This document shows, piece after piece, positions 27,502 to 37,007 of a stretch of DNA of 64,000 bases. Position 1 is the stretch's first letter. Each line of letters opens with the position of its first letter. This stretch comes from JAFIHK01 sp041441455 (GTDB lineage: Bacteria > Bacteroidota > Bacteroidia > Bacteroidales > UBA932). The notes under the pieces are model-generated. The model was not told the origin of the DNA. It saw only the letters and a list, made by a program, of their open reading frames with translations, and ran no database searches. Location: the NCBI GenBank assembly GCA_041441455.1, contig JASDTB010000045.1:1-64000 (forward strand), in the 5' to 3' direction. Made by a program: the position numbers and the translations under genes.

Positions 27502-27509
27502 TATCTTTG
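27502..27509 (+). promoter_or_regulatory. -7 box for the isomerase-like to maf operon
   Basis: TATCTTTG followed by CG, a perfect -7 box 22 bp before the ATG at 27532. It is back-to-back with the CDF promoter. Confidence 0.55.
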
Positions 27510-27531
27510 CGTTTTAAAAGTTATAATAATA

Positions 27532-28794
27532 ATGAACAGAGATAAGATAAGTATTGTTTTGTTTGCATCGCAGCTACATGATAATTCAAGTGTTTTAGAG
27601 AGCAGAAAGGAGATTTTTTCGTTTTTAAACGAGAATTTCGACGTAAATATTGTTACAGACTTAAATGAAATTCCAAGAGAAGGGATCAAAATTTCTTTCA
27701 TTGCTACTGGTGGCACAGAGGAGAGCTTTCGCAAAAGCTATTCTAAACTAAGCTTTCCACTTATATTTCTTAGCGATGGAATACACAACTCTCTGGCAGC
27801 GTCACTTGAGATTTCAACTTTTCTTACAAACAAGAATATCAAACATAAACATATAAATATTCCATCAATTCTTTCTAGCGAAACGAAAGCAGAGTTAGTA
27901 AAACAGATCTCAGATTCAGCTAAGATTCTAAATGCGTTTGACAAACTTAGGAATTTCAGGATAGCATTGATGGGAAATGAGTCTCCATGGCTTATCTCTT
28001 CCGAAATTGACAAAGAGTTAGTTTACAACAAATATGGAGTTAAATTTATTGAAGTTCCTCTAAGCGAAGTTGAAGAGAGATATCTCTTCTTGCTTAACAC
28101 CTTCAACTCTTCTGGCAAAACAAGCTTCAATGATGAACTCTCTTCAAAATATATTGATAAACTTGAAGACAGAAGTAATGACGAGCTTAACAAAGCCCTC
28201 ATTTTCAACGAAGCAATCGGTAGTATAGCAAGAAATTATAATGCAGGAGCCTTGACTATTAAATGTTTTGATTTACTATCAAGTTGCAAAACAACAGCTT
28301 GCCTTTCATTAGCTATGTTAAACGACGAAGGAGTTGTAGCAGGTTGCGAGGGTGATATACCGGCACTTTGGTCGATGCTAGTTGCTAACCTACTGACCGA
28401 TAAAGCAGTTTTTATGGCAAATCCATCAAGTATTGATACTCTTAACAACACAATAGATTTTTCACACTGCACTGTTCCTTTGTGTATGACAAATGAGTAC
28501 AAATTACCTTCTCACTTCGAGTCTCAGTCAGGTATTGGTGTACGAGGAATAATGCCTCTTGAAGAGTACACCCTTATAAAAATTGCGGGTAATAGATTAG
28601 ATCGTTTTTTCTGTGCCGAGGGTAAGATTATTGAGAACACATCTTATGTACAAAGATGTAGAACTCAAATTAAATTCAAGTTCAACGATCAAAATCAAAT
28701 ATGTAAGTTTACAGAAGCGGCTGTAGGCAATCATGTGGTTTTAGTTCCTGGCAGATATAAGTCATTACTTGAACTATTCATGAAATTATCATAA
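27532..28794 (+). CDS. L-fucose/L-arabinose isomerase superfamily-like protein
   Basis: Cytoplasmic protein of 420 residues resembling the fucose isomerase-like family of Bacteroidetes. An N-terminal Rossmann-like half (about 1-220) is followed by a C-terminal half with ALTIKCFDL, CLSLAMLNDEGVVAGCEGDIPALWSM and the FSHCTVP segment, which align with the metal and substrate regions of fucose isomerase. True L-fucose isomerases are about 590 residues, so this is a short relative and its substrate is uncertain. It heads a five-gene operon with an M28 peptidase, DUF2520, kdsC and maf; none of these suggests a sugar substrate directly. Confidence 0.7.
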   Translation: MNRDKISIVLFASQLHDNSSVLESRKEIFSFLNENFDVNIVTDLNEIPREGIKISFIATGGTEESFRKSYSKLSFPLIFLSDGIHNSLAASLEISTFLTNKNIKHKHINIPSILSSETKAELVKQISDSAKILNAFDKLRNFRIALMGNESPWLISSEIDKELVYNKYGVKFIEVPLSEVEERYLFLLNTFNSSGKTSFNDELSSKYIDKLEDRSNDELNKALIFNEAIGSIARNYNAGALTIKCFDLLSSCKTTACLSLAMLNDEGVVAGCEGDIPALWSMLVANLLTDKAVFMANPSSIDTLNNTIDFSHCTVPLCMTNEYKLPSHFESQSGIGVRGIMPLEEYTLIKIAGNRLDRFFCAEGKIIENTSYVQRCRTQIKFKFNDQNQICKFTEAAVGNHVVLVPGRYKSLLELFMKLS

Positions 28795-28797
28795 CAG

Positions 28798-30090
28798 ATG
28801 AAAACATTAGCTTATTTACTACAACTAATAACACTATTATTAGGCACATCATTAACTTGTCTAGGTCAGATTCCTTTCAGACAAAGTACAGATATTGCAT
28901 TGACTGTAAATAAGATCTCTATTGATTCACTTCACAACACGATAGATAAATTAGTTTCATTTCATACAAGACACAATCTGAGTTCCAAGTCAAAAAGCGA
29001 TTTTGGTATTGGAGCAGCTGCAAATTATATAGAGAGCAGACTTTATAGTATTAAAAAGTCTCATCACAATATGAGTGTCGAAAGAATGACATATAAGGCT
29101 GGAGGCAAAGGATCTAGATTATTGCGAGAGGTTGAACTTTCGAATATTATTGCAACAATAAAGGGAGAGAGCAGCAGAACAATTGTTCTTTTGGCCCACT
29201 ACGACAGCCGGACAGAAGACAACAATGATTCGCTTTCATTTGCCCCAGGTGCCGATGATAATGGCTCTGGAGTAGCTGCGCTATTAGAAATTGCCAGACT
29301 GTTACCAAAAGAGAGATTAAAATGTAACGTAATCATAGCATTCCTTTCGGGAGAAGAGCATGGTTTGATAGGTGCTGAGATGCTTTCAAGAAGAGCCGTA
29401 GAGGAGAAATGGAACATTGTTGCGGTTTTGAATAATGATATGATTGGAAATTCAACAGCCAGCGAAACTGGAGAGAAAAACAACTCAGTAGTGAGAGTTT
29501 TTTCCGACAATAATGAAGAGATTCGCCAATTAGCTAGATATATTAAGGAGACCTCTGAAAGATACGTAGAAAACCTATCTGTAAAACTTATTTACAGAAA
29601 CGACAGATTTGGCAGAGGTGGCGATCATACGCCATTCGTCAAAAAAGGATTTAATGCTGTAAGAGTTTGCGAATACTATGAAAACTACGACAGAACACAT
29701 AGACCAGCAGAAAAAGGTCCATTATCAAATCGAGGAGACGTTATTTCTGGAGTAGATTTCGAATATTTGAAAAAGAGCTGTGCTTTAAATTTAGCAACTG
29801 TTTATAATCTTGCACTTGCTCCACTTCCTCCAAAAAATGTAGTAATGCACACTTCTGGATTGAGTAATTACACCACAATTACTTGGGATAACCCCGACAG
29901 CACATCAAAGAACAACATGTATAACATTCTTATCAGAGATACCGATAAATCGATATGGGATAAGAAAATCATAGTTAAAGGTAATTCAGTAAAACTACCA
30001 TACAGTAAAGACAATTTCATCTTTTCATGTCAATCAGTTGATGAAAATGGACATGAAAGCATTCCAGTAGAAGCTGTTGGTAAAAACTAA
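28798..30090 (+). CDS. Secreted M28-family zinc aminopeptidase
   Basis: Exported di-zinc peptidase of 430 residues with a signal peptide (about 1-24, ending CLGQ). The metal and catalytic residues are in order: LLAHYDSR, APGADDNGSG, LSGEEHGLIGAE (catalytic Glu pair), NNDMIGN, and the late GGDHTPF. After about residue 340 a C-terminal fibronectin-III-like domain begins (PPKNVVMHTSG...TTITWDNP). It starts 3 bp after the isomerase-like gene. It likely trims N-terminal residues from periplasmic or extracellular peptides. Confidence 0.92.
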   Translation: MKTLAYLLQLITLLLGTSLTCLGQIPFRQSTDIALTVNKISIDSLHNTIDKLVSFHTRHNLSSKSKSDFGIGAAANYIESRLYSIKKSHHNMSVERMTYKAGGKGSRLLREVELSNIIATIKGESSRTIVLLAHYDSRTEDNNDSLSFAPGADDNGSGVAALLEIARLLPKERLKCNVIIAFLSGEEHGLIGAEMLSRRAVEEKWNIVAVLNNDMIGNSTASETGEKNNSVVRVFSDNNEEIRQLARYIKETSERYVENLSVKLIYRNDRFGRGGDHTPFVKKGFNAVRVCEYYENYDRTHRPAEKGPLSNRGDVISGVDFEYLKKSCALNLATVYNLALAPLPPKNVVMHTSGLSNYTTITWDNPDSTSKNNMYNILIRDTDKSIWDKKIIVKGNSVKLPYSKDNFIFSCQSVDENGHESIPVEAVGKN

Positions 30091-30095
30091 GTTCT

Positions 30096-30941
30096 ATGCA
30101 TACAGTCTCATTTATTGGCACGGGCAATGTCGCATATAGGTTATCACTCGCATTTAAACAGCGTGGTATTCTAGTTAAATATATTCATGGCAGAAATCAC
30201 GAAGAGGGAGCTAAACTTGCAGGAATTTTAAATAAAATTGAATATAATCTACTAGGAGAAAAGAATATAACTCAATTTAGCAATAATATAACAGATCTTT
30301 TTAACAGTGATATAATATTGTTAACCGTTAGTGATTCGGCAATTCATGAGGTTGAAAATAGTCTCATTTCTGCTTACAAATCTTTATGTCAGTCAAAAGA
30401 GACAGTAGAAGAGAAAAAGCTCATCATTGCACATACCTCAGGAGCAAATCCAATTACAATGGATAATATTAACAATCTAACATTTGCAGTATTCTATCCA
30501 TTGATGACACTAAGCAAAATCAAGCCAGTTGAGATGAAACTTGTACCATTTCTTCTTGAGGCTCACGATAAATCAACAGAAGAGGTATTGATATCTTTAG
30601 TTAATCAACTTGGCTCAGAGTACAAAATTTGTAATTCGGATGAGAGATTAAAGACTCATGCATCTGCTGTATTTATAAGCAACTTCGTAAATTATCTCAC
30701 GGGACTAGCATTTAAAGCTGGGGCTCCAAATCAAATGTTTCTCATGCCTTTGGCTTTGGAAACAGTACGAAAAGCATTTTTATATGAAGACCCAGAAAAG
30801 GTGCAGACAGGTCCCGCGGTAAGAGGGGATTTCTCTACAATTGAGAAGCATCTTAATGTACTAAAAGACATGCCAGAGCAAAGAGAGGTTTATGAGTTTC
30901 TCACAGATAAAATTTTAAAAAAGTACAACAAAACCAAATAA
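30096..30941 (+). CDS. Rossmann-like / DUF2520 NAD(P)-binding protein
   Basis: Cytoplasmic protein of 281 residues. The N-terminal dinucleotide fold begins with SFIGTGNVAYRL (GxGxxA), followed by ILLTVSDSAIHEV and HTSGAN. The C-terminal all-helical DUF2520 domain includes KTHASAVFISNFVNYL. The architecture resembles F420/NADP oxidoreductases and ketopantoate reductase-like proteins, but no reaction has been assigned to my knowledge. It lies immediately before kdsC and maf (gap 4 bp), an order common in Bacteroidetes. Confidence 0.85.
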   Translation: MHTVSFIGTGNVAYRLSLAFKQRGILVKYIHGRNHEEGAKLAGILNKIEYNLLGEKNITQFSNNITDLFNSDIILLTVSDSAIHEVENSLISAYKSLCQSKETVEEKKLIIAHTSGANPITMDNINNLTFAVFYPLMTLSKIKPVEMKLVPFLLEAHDKSTEEVLISLVNQLGSEYKICNSDERLKTHASAVFISNFVNYLTGLAFKAGAPNQMFLMPLALETVRKAFLYEDPEKVQTGPAVRGDFSTIEKHLNVLKDMPEQREVYEFLTDKILKKYNKTK

Positions 30942-30945
30942 CAAA

Positions 30946-31470
30946 ATGTCTAATTACAAAACAAAACTATCTTCAGTAAAAGCCTTTGCATTTGATGTAG
31001 ACGGAGTATTTACAGACGGTACTGTACTTTGCACAGAGACCGGTGATCTATTAAGAATGCATAATGCAAAAGATGGATACGCATTAAGAGTTGCTATTCT
31101 TAAAGGCTATCCTGTAGCAATCATAACTGGAGGTTCGTCTGAGAGCATCATTAAGAGATTTGAACCAATTGGAGTAAAAGACATATTTTTAAAATCACAT
31201 TATAAAATTCCTGATTTTGAATCATTTTGCAAAAAATATGATTTAAAACCCGAAGAGGTTCTATATATGGGAGACGATATTCCAGATTTAGAAATTTTAT
31301 CAAAATGCGGAGTATCTGCATGTCCAGCTGATGCTGTAACTGAAGTTAAAGAGGCTTGTGACTATATCTCAATTTATGAGGGAGGGAAAGGGTGCGTAAG
31401 AGATGTTATCGAACAGACTCTAAAAATCCACGGTAATTGGACAACAAACAAAGAGGCTTATTCTGGTTAA
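30946..31470 (+). CDS. kdsC: 3-deoxy-D-manno-octulosonate 8-phosphate phosphatase KdsC (HAD family)
   Basis: Mg2+-dependent HAD phosphatase of 174 residues releasing Kdo from Kdo-8-phosphate. Motif I is FDVDGVFTDGTV (nucleophile Asp and acid/base Asp). Motif II is IITGGSSE. The helix K with FLKSHYKIP supplies the lysine, and motif IV is MGDDIPDLEIL. There is no cap domain, as usual for this tetrameric family. It complements kdsA found 26 kb away, and shares the transcript with the DUF2520 and maf genes. Confidence 0.92.
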   Translation: MSNYKTKLSSVKAFAFDVDGVFTDGTVLCTETGDLLRMHNAKDGYALRVAILKGYPVAIITGGSSESIIKRFEPIGVKDIFLKSHYKIPDFESFCKKYDLKPEEVLYMGDDIPDLEILSKCGVSACPADAVTEVKEACDYISIYEGGKGCVRDVIEQTLKIHGNWTTNKEAYSG

Positions 31471-31480
31471 TTTAGACAAA

Positions 31481-32074
31481 ATGTTACTTCACAAATTAAA
31501 AAAATATAATGTCATTCTAGCATCTGCTTCTCCAAGAAGACACGAGCTTATAAAGGGTTTAGGCATCGATTTTACTTATGAAAAGATCCAAGATGATGAT
31601 GAGTCATTTGACGCATCTATGGAAGTAGAAATTGTTCCTGAGTACATCGCAAAAAAGAAGTCTTTAGGTCTTGGTCGTAATCTTGTCGAAAATGAGTTAC
31701 TGATAACTGCAGACACTATGGTTCTATGTGACGGTGAGATAATGGGAAAACCCTTAAACAGAGAAGATGCTGTACTTATGCTCAGAAAATTATCTGGTAA
31801 TAAGCATATTGTATTGACAGGAGTCTGCCTTAGAACATATGATTCATGCAAAACCTTTACGGCTAAAACTGATGTTTGGTTTAAAGAGTTAAGCGATGAG
31901 GAGATCAACTATTATATAGACAATTACGCCCCATACGACAAAGCTGGTTCGTATGGAGCGCAAGAGTGGATTGGTTATATTGCAATTAGCAAAATTGAGG
32001 GTTCTTACTTCAATGTAATGGGTCTGCCTGTACACAGACTTTACACTGAACTTGGCCTTTTCATATCTGAATAA
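31481..32074 (+). CDS. maf: Maf-like nucleoside triphosphate pyrophosphatase
   Basis: Hydrolyses non-canonical or modified NTPs (dTTP/UTP-type in many members) to the monophosphate. The 197 residues start with ILASASPRRHELIKGLGI, the Maf signature. LLITADTMVLCDGEIMGKP carries the catalytic Asp, and YAPYDKAGSYGAQEWIG near the end forms the substrate pocket. It is the last gene of the operon, and its final 34 bp overlap the convergent nitronate monooxygenase-type gene. Confidence 0.93.
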   Translation: MLLHKLKKYNVILASASPRRHELIKGLGIDFTYEKIQDDDESFDASMEVEIVPEYIAKKKSLGLGRNLVENELLITADTMVLCDGEIMGKPLNREDAVLMLRKLSGNKHIVLTGVCLRTYDSCKTFTAKTDVWFKELSDEEINYYIDNYAPYDKAGSYGAQEWIGYIAISKIEGSYFNVMGLPVHRLYTELGLFISE

Positions 32075-33135
32075 GCACTCTTCATTTCAAGCATGATTTG
32101 ATTAATTGTCTCTTTAACAGATATAATCTTTTCTGCCTTAAATGCTTTTGCGCCAGCAAAGGCATATCCCTTTTTAAGATTCCCTTTAAAAGCATTGTAT
32201 AATGCAATCATTATACAATAAGGACTCTTTGTGTAGTCGCAAGTTCTAATACAGTGAAAAGGACATTTTTTAGGTCTTTCCAAGCCTGTTTTAACTCTTT
32301 CTATAAACTTGCTATAGATTGCTCTTCCAGGCATCCCAACAGGGCTTTTTATAATTTCAATGTCTTTTTCTGATGCATTCAAATATGCCTCTTTGAACTT
32401 ATCTGAGGCATCACATTCTGTAGTAGTAACGAATCTGGAACCAAGTTGAACAGCATCAGCGCCCATTTCCAAAATCTTTACCATATCTTTTCCATCTGCA
32501 AGACCTCCTCCTGCGATTACCGGAATCCTGCAATTATGCTCCTTTTCAAAGCCTCTTACAAACTCAAGCACTTGCGGTAATTGAGACTCTAGAGAGTAAT
32601 CTTGGTCGAAAATTTGGTTCTCTTTATAACCAAGGTGACCACCAGCATTTGGTCCTTCTAGCACTAATGCATCTGGAATGTAGTTGTAATTTTTAAACCA
32701 TTTTTCGCAAATTATCATTGCTGCTCTAGCCGATGAAATAATTGGCACTAACTTGGTTTTACTATCTTTAGTTAAAAAAGATGGTAAGTCGGTAGGCAAT
32801 CCTGCTCCCGAAAAAATAATGTCGGCACCTGACGATATCGACGTCTTAACCATGTCAGAAAAATTTGTGAGCGCAACCATTATGTTTACGCCTATCACCC
32901 CTTTGGCTTTCTCTTTAGCCTTTTTGATCTCCTCTTTTAGTCCTATAATAGATGCTTCACAGAAATCTTTTGCTTTATCTCTGTAAATCAATCCTAAACC
33001 AGCGCATGAAATTACTCCAACTCCTCCTTCGTTAGCTACAGCCGAAGCTAAACCAGATAACGAAATACCAACTCCCATTCCACCCTGCACAATAGGTACT
33101 TTTAGTTTAAGGTCTCCAATAGAAAATTCTTTCAT
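32041..33135 (-). CDS. Nitronate monooxygenase / 2-nitropropane dioxygenase-family flavoprotein
   Basis: FMN-binding TIM-barrel protein of 364 residues. It begins VPIVQGGMGVGISLSGLASAVAN, the NMO/FabK-type N-terminus. GPNAGGHLGY contains the conserved His region, and the phosphate-binding loops AGGGLADG and MGADAVQLGSRF follow. The C-terminal region has a cysteine-rich insert (CPFHCIRTCDYTKSPYC) characteristic of a clade common in anaerobes. Actual activity could be nitronate oxidation or an enoyl-reductase-like reaction. It is monocistronic from a -7 box at 33166-33173. Confidence 0.85.
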   Translation of the reverse strand: MKEFSIGDLKLKVPIVQGGMGVGISLSGLASAVANEGGVGVISCAGLGLIYRDKAKDFCEASIIGLKEEIKKAKEKAKGVIGVNIMVALTNFSDMVKTSISSGADIIFSGAGLPTDLPSFLTKDSKTKLVPIISSARAAMIICEKWFKNYNYIPDALVLEGPNAGGHLGYKENQIFDQDYSLESQLPQVLEFVRGFEKEHNCRIPVIAGGGLADGKDMVKILEMGADAVQLGSRFVTTTECDASDKFKEAYLNASEKDIEIIKSPVGMPGRAIYSKFIERVKTGLERPKKCPFHCIRTCDYTKSPYCIMIALYNAFKGNLKKGYAFAGAKAFKAEKIISVKETINQIMLEMKSAYSDMKRPSSV

Positions 33136-33165
33136 TTTATTTATTTTATAACCATCAAATGTAAC

Positions 33166-33173
33166 GAAACTGG
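33166..33173 (-). promoter_or_regulatory. -7 box for the nitronate monooxygenase-type gene
   Basis: TACATTTG on the minus strand matches TAnnTTTG and sits 30 bp before the ATG. No convincing -33 box. Confidence 0.4.
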
Positions 33174-33213
33174 GATATTTTCCCTCATTTTTCTAAAAAA
33201 AACTCTCCCTCCC

Positions 33214-33235
33214 TCATATATTATTGTATATATGA
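33214..33235. repeat. Short perfect inverted repeat between recQ and the NMO-type gene
   Basis: TCATATAT and ATATATGA, 8-bp arms with a 6-nt loop. On the minus strand it follows the recQ stop and is followed, after about 10 bases, by an eight-T run (33196-33203), so it could weakly terminate recQ. It could also be an operator. Confidence 0.35.
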
Positions 33236-33269
33236 AGGTTATAGGATAAAAAAAATTACACTTAGCAAA

Positions 33270-35171
33270 TTAAATCAATGAAAGTTCATCATTATTGAGT
33301 CTAATGATGTCATAATCTATCATAGAACGAATAGTATAAGTGACCTCATCTTTTGAATAATTTTCTAGATTAAGGATAAGACTCTTTATATCCATTGAGT
33401 TTGTTTTGAGGAGTTCAACAATTTTTTCTCTGATCTCTTTAATTCTCAACTCCTGTGAAGAGGGATTTCCTGCTCTTTTACAAACATCACATACGCCACA
33501 TCGAATATTATTCTCTTCTCCAAAATAGCTACATAAAAATGAGGCTCTGCAAATGTCATCATTACTGGCATATCGTTGCATCAACCCTACCCTATTGGAA
33601 AATACGCCTCTTCTCTCGGATAGTGCTGCTGCCGATATATACAAATTTTTGTCATCGAGCCTCTCTTCGTTCAATATAATCAAAGGCGATCGCATCGCTG
33701 GAATATATGAAACAATCTTCATCCTCGACAACTCCATCAAACTTGTCTTTACTGCAGCTTTGCTATTTCTAGACATTCTTGCAATATACTCTTCATCTAT
33801 AACTACATAATGAGAGAATAGACCTGTATACATTCTCAGAATTGTCTTGATAAATGAGTCTAACGATGTATTTTTTAATTGTACTTTATAAAGTTCATCT
33901 CTGTTCACGATAAACCTTAAGCGCGAAGGGTTGTCAATCTCTTCTGTAACGTCTAAATATCCTTCTAACTGAATGTATTTGAGGGCATAATATGCTGATA
34001 GAGAATGTAGTTTTGCTTTTGTACAAAAATCCATTAAGTCAAACTTAAAAATAGACCCTTTTCCGTCGCCATACGCTATACCTAGATATGAATGAAGTTT
34101 TTGATATACATCTTTCATATATTCAATTTCGGGATATGTTACCCTTAATATTTGCTCTAATCGTTTGATGTCTGTCTTATTCCAGATTATGACTGCATAT
34201 GCTAACTTTCCATCTCGACCACCACGTCCAGCCTCTTGATAATATGCTTCAGGGGAATCTGGAATGTCTAAATGGCAGACAAAGCGAACATCTGGTTTAT
34301 CAATGCCCATTCCAAAAGCATTTGTTGCAACAATAATCCTACAAACATTTGTCTTCCAATCGTATTGCTTAGAGCTACGGACATCTGCACTTAATCCAGC
34401 ATGATATGCTTCAGCGTCTACTCCTTGTGCTTTCAAAAATGAAGCAGCCTCCTCAGCTCTTTTTCTTTCGCGAACATAAACAATTCCGGTTCCGTTGATA
34501 GCTGTACATATTTTTAGCAATTGTCCATATTTATCTTCTGTCTGTCTACAAACAAATGAAATATTGTCTCTAAAAAAACTCCCCTTGATTACATTTTTTT
34601 CACTAAAGTTCAATTTTGCCATTATATCGTCTGCAACTTTTGGTGTCGCTGTAGCAGTTAATGCCATAATAGGTACCTTGCCTATAATCTCTAAAATTTG
34701 AGGAATCTCTAAATATGATGGTCTAAAGTCATATCCCCATTGAGATATACAATGAGCTTCATCAACAACTATCATGTTGATTCCCATTTTGTCTATTCTC
34801 GCTCGTACAATATCTGATTTTAATCTTTCGGGAGACATATACAGAAATTTATACTCTCCGAAGATTGCATTATTTAGAGTAATATCAATCTCATCTCTAG
34901 TCATACCAGAATAGATAGCCAAGGCTTTGATCCCTTTTTTCTTCAAAGTCTCTGTCTGATCTTTCATTAATGAGATTAGAGGACTCACAACTAGGCACAT
35001 GCCATCCATAATCAAGGCTGGCACTTGAAAACAAATCGACTTGCCTCCCCCTGTAGGTAGTATTGCAAGAGTATCTCTCCCCTTCAACACAGAATCTATG
35101 ATCTCCTCCTGCAGCGGACGGAATGAATCGTAGTTCCAGAATTTAGAAAGTATAACTTTCGGACTATCCAT
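33270..35171 (-). CDS. recQ: RecQ-family ATP-dependent DNA helicase
   Basis: 3'-5' superfamily-2 helicase of 633 residues with the start at 35171. The Q-motif region (FRPLQEEIIDSVL) precedes Walker A LPTGGGKS. DEAHCISQWGYDFR is motif II with the RecQ aromatic loop. LTATAT (III), FGMGIDKPDVRFV (V) and QEAGRGGRDG (VI) follow. The zinc-binding RQC cysteines appear in CRASFLCSYFGEENNIRCG..CDVC. There is no recognisable HRDC domain after the winged helix. The frame is open 29 codons further upstream, but that stretch is Lys-rich, unconserved and covers the pckA promoter, so I use the internal ATG. Confidence 0.93.
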   Translation of the reverse strand: MDSPKVILSKFWNYDSFRPLQEEIIDSVLKGRDTLAILPTGGGKSICFQVPALIMDGMCLVVSPLISLMKDQTETLKKKGIKALAIYSGMTRDEIDITLNNAIFGEYKFLYMSPERLKSDIVRARIDKMGINMIVVDEAHCISQWGYDFRPSYLEIPQILEIIGKVPIMALTATATPKVADDIMAKLNFSEKNVIKGSFFRDNISFVCRQTEDKYGQLLKICTAINGTGIVYVRERKRAEEAASFLKAQGVDAEAYHAGLSADVRSSKQYDWKTNVCRIIVATNAFGMGIDKPDVRFVCHLDIPDSPEAYYQEAGRGGRDGKLAYAVIIWNKTDIKRLEQILRVTYPEIEYMKDVYQKLHSYLGIAYGDGKGSIFKFDLMDFCTKAKLHSLSAYYALKYIQLEGYLDVTEEIDNPSRLRFIVNRDELYKVQLKNTSLDSFIKTILRMYTGLFSHYVVIDEEYIARMSRNSKAAVKTSLMELSRMKIVSYIPAMRSPLIILNEERLDDKNLYISAAALSERRGVFSNRVGLMQRYASNDDICRASFLCSYFGEENNIRCGVCDVCKRAGNPSSQELRIKEIREKIVELLKTNSMDIKSLILNLENYSKDEVTYTIRSMIDYDIIRLNNDELSLI

Positions 35172-35181
35172 TTCGTCTTTT

Positions 35182-35214
35182 TTTGTAAAATTAATTTTTT
35201 TTTCTTTAATTTTG
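35182..35214 (+). promoter_or_regulatory. Promoter for pckA, inside the recQ upstream region
   Basis: TTTG (35182-35185), a 21-bp spacer and TAATTTTG (35207-35214) match the -33/-7 consensus. The pckA ATG lies 100 bp downstream, giving a leader of roughly 95 nt, longer than most in this window. Confidence 0.55.
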
Positions 35215-35314
35215 TAATGAGAAACCCGTTTCACACTTATATTATATAAGTTTTTCATAAACGCTTTTCTATCTCACCCACCATTTGACACTTTACTAAC
35301 TTAATATTTTAACT

Positions 35315-36910
35315 ATGGCACTTTTAGACCTATCTGTTTATGGCATACATAATGCCGGAAAAATCATTCACAATCCTACCTATGAAGAGCTCTTCCAAGC
35401 TGAGATGTCGGAGAAGAACGAAGGCTTCGAAAGGGGGATTTTAACTAAAACAGGAGCTGTTGCTGTAAAAACTGGAATTTTTACAGGAAGATCTCCTAAA
35501 GACAAATATATTGTAAAAGATTCAATTACCGAAAATACAATATGGTGGGATGGTACAATAAATAAACCTGTTTGCCAAGAGACATGGAATAATCTAAAAG
35601 GAGTTGCACAGAAACAATTGTCTGATAAGGTTGTATTGTATGTAGTCGATACATTTTGTGGAACCAACGAAAATACCCGTATGAAGGTCCGCTTCATTAT
35701 GGAGGTAGCATGGCAAGCTCATTTTGTAACTAATATGTTTATAAGACCATCTAAATATGAACTTGAACATTTTGGAGAGCCTGATTTTGTATTCTTGAAT
35801 GCTTCAAAAGCTACAAATCCTAATTGGAAAGAGCAAAATCTTAATTCTGATGTATTTGTCCTATTCAATTTAACCGAAAAAATGTCTGTTTGCGGAGGTA
35901 CTTGGTATGGAGGAGAGATGAAAAAAGGCATTTTCTCTATGATGAACTATTATTTACCTCTTAAGGGTATTGCCTCTATGCACTGCTCTGCTAATATTGG
36001 AAAAGATGGTGATGTTGCTGTTTTCTTTGGTTTGTCTGGAACTGGAAAGACAACTCTCTCTGCCGATCCTAAACGCTATCTAATTGGCGATGACGAACAT
36101 GGTTGGGATGATCAAGGTGTCTTTAATTTCGAAGGCGGATGTTATGCGAAGACAATCAACTTAAGCGAGGAGAACGAACCAGATATTTGGAGAGCAATCA
36201 AGAGAGATGCGCTATTAGAAAACGTGACTGTGAATTCAGATGGAAGTGTTGATTATGCAGATGCTTCTGTTACTGAAAATACACGTGTATCATATCCAAT
36301 TTATCATATAAATAAAATTGTACTTCCATCAAAAGCTGGACATGCAAAAAAGATAATCTATTTATCTGCTGATGCGTATGGAGTCCTTCCTCCTGTATCA
36401 ATACTAAACAGAGATCAAGCTCAATACCATTTCTTATGCGGATATACATCAAAACTTGCTGGTACAGAAAGAGGTATAACCGAACCAGTACCATCATTTT
36501 CACCAGCATTTGGAGAGGCCTTCTTAACACTACACCCTACAATGTATGCTCAAACTCTTGCTAAGAAGATGGATGAACATGGAGCAAAAGCTTATTTAGT
36601 AAATACTGGATGGAATGGAACTGGAAAACGCATCTCTATTAAAGATACAAGAGCAATTATTGATGCAATTATTGATGGTTCGATTGAAAATGCCGAAAAG
36701 AGACACATCCCAATTTTAAATCTTGATGTTCCTGTCAAATTGAATAGTGTTTCTGAAGGAATATTAGATCCAAGAGATACATATAAAGATGTGAATGATT
36801 GGAAAAACAAAGCTAATTCACTTGCTGCTAAATATGTGAAGAATTTCGAACAATACTGTGACAATGATGCTGCTAAGGCATTGGTTGCTTGTGGCCCAAA
36901 ACCAGAATAA
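35315..36910 (+). CDS. pckA: Phosphoenolpyruvate carboxykinase (ATP)
   Basis: Interconverts oxaloacetate and PEP with ATP/ADP. In anaerobic Bacteroidetes it typically runs as CO2-fixing PEP carboxylation toward succinate. The 531 residues are standard. Motifs: [28 protein letters not shown] (metal/oxaloacetate site), the kinase-1a P-loop [30 protein letters not shown] (kinase-2 and metal), and ARG-region residues near [10 protein letters not shown] hairpin terminator follows the stop, so it is monocistronic. Confidence 0.97.
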   Translation: MALLDLSVYGIHNAGKIIHNPTYEELFQAEMSEKNEGFERGILTKTGAVAVKTGIFTGRSPKDKYIVKDSITENTIWWDGTINKPVCQETWNNLKGVAQKQLSDKVVLYVVDTFCGTNENTRMKVRFIMEVAWQAHFVTNMFIRPSKYELEHFGEPDFVFLNASKATNPNWKEQNLNSDVFVLFNLTEKMSVCGGTWYGGEMKKGIFSMMNYYLPLKGIASMHCSANIGKDGDVAVFFGLSGTGKTTLSADPKRYLIGDDEHGWDDQGVFNFEGGCYAKTINLSEENEPDIWRAIKRDALLENVTVNSDGSVDYADASVTENTRVSYPIYHINKIVLPSKAGHAKKIIYLSADAYGVLPPVSILNRDQAQYHFLCGYTSKLAGTERGITEPVPSFSPAFGEAFLTLHPTMYAQTLAKKMDEHGAKAYLVNTGWNGTGKRISIKDTRAIIDAIIDGSIENAEKRHIPILNLDVPVKLNSVSEGILDPRDTYKDVNDWKNKANSLAAKYVKNFEQYCDNDAAKALVACGPKPE

Positions 36911-36938
36911 TTCACTACGTTATTATAAATAATTACTC

Positions 36939-36974
36939 AAAAGGTCGACTGTGTTGCTAATAGTTGGCCTTTTG
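36939..36974 (+). terminator. pckA terminator, overlapping the next promoter
   Basis: An 11-bp stem with two G-U pairs (36940-36950 with 36962-36972) and a T-rich tail. The right arm and tail also form the spacer of the cyclophilin promoter at 36954-36983. Confidence 0.75.
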
Positions 36975-36983
36975 TTATCTTTG
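36954..36983 (+). promoter_or_regulatory. Promoter for the cyclophilin-peptidase pair
   Basis: TTG (36954-36956), 19-bp spacer, TATCTTTG (36976-36983), a full consensus 25 bp before the ATG at 37008. Confidence 0.6.
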
Positions 36984-37007
36984 ATCTTAATTTTTAAACT
37001 TAGTCAT

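Noticed and set aside
33214..33235. Palindrome as a confirmed operator or terminator
   Set aside because: Arms are pure A/T except one pair and no G/C-rich stem follows; too weak to assign a function.
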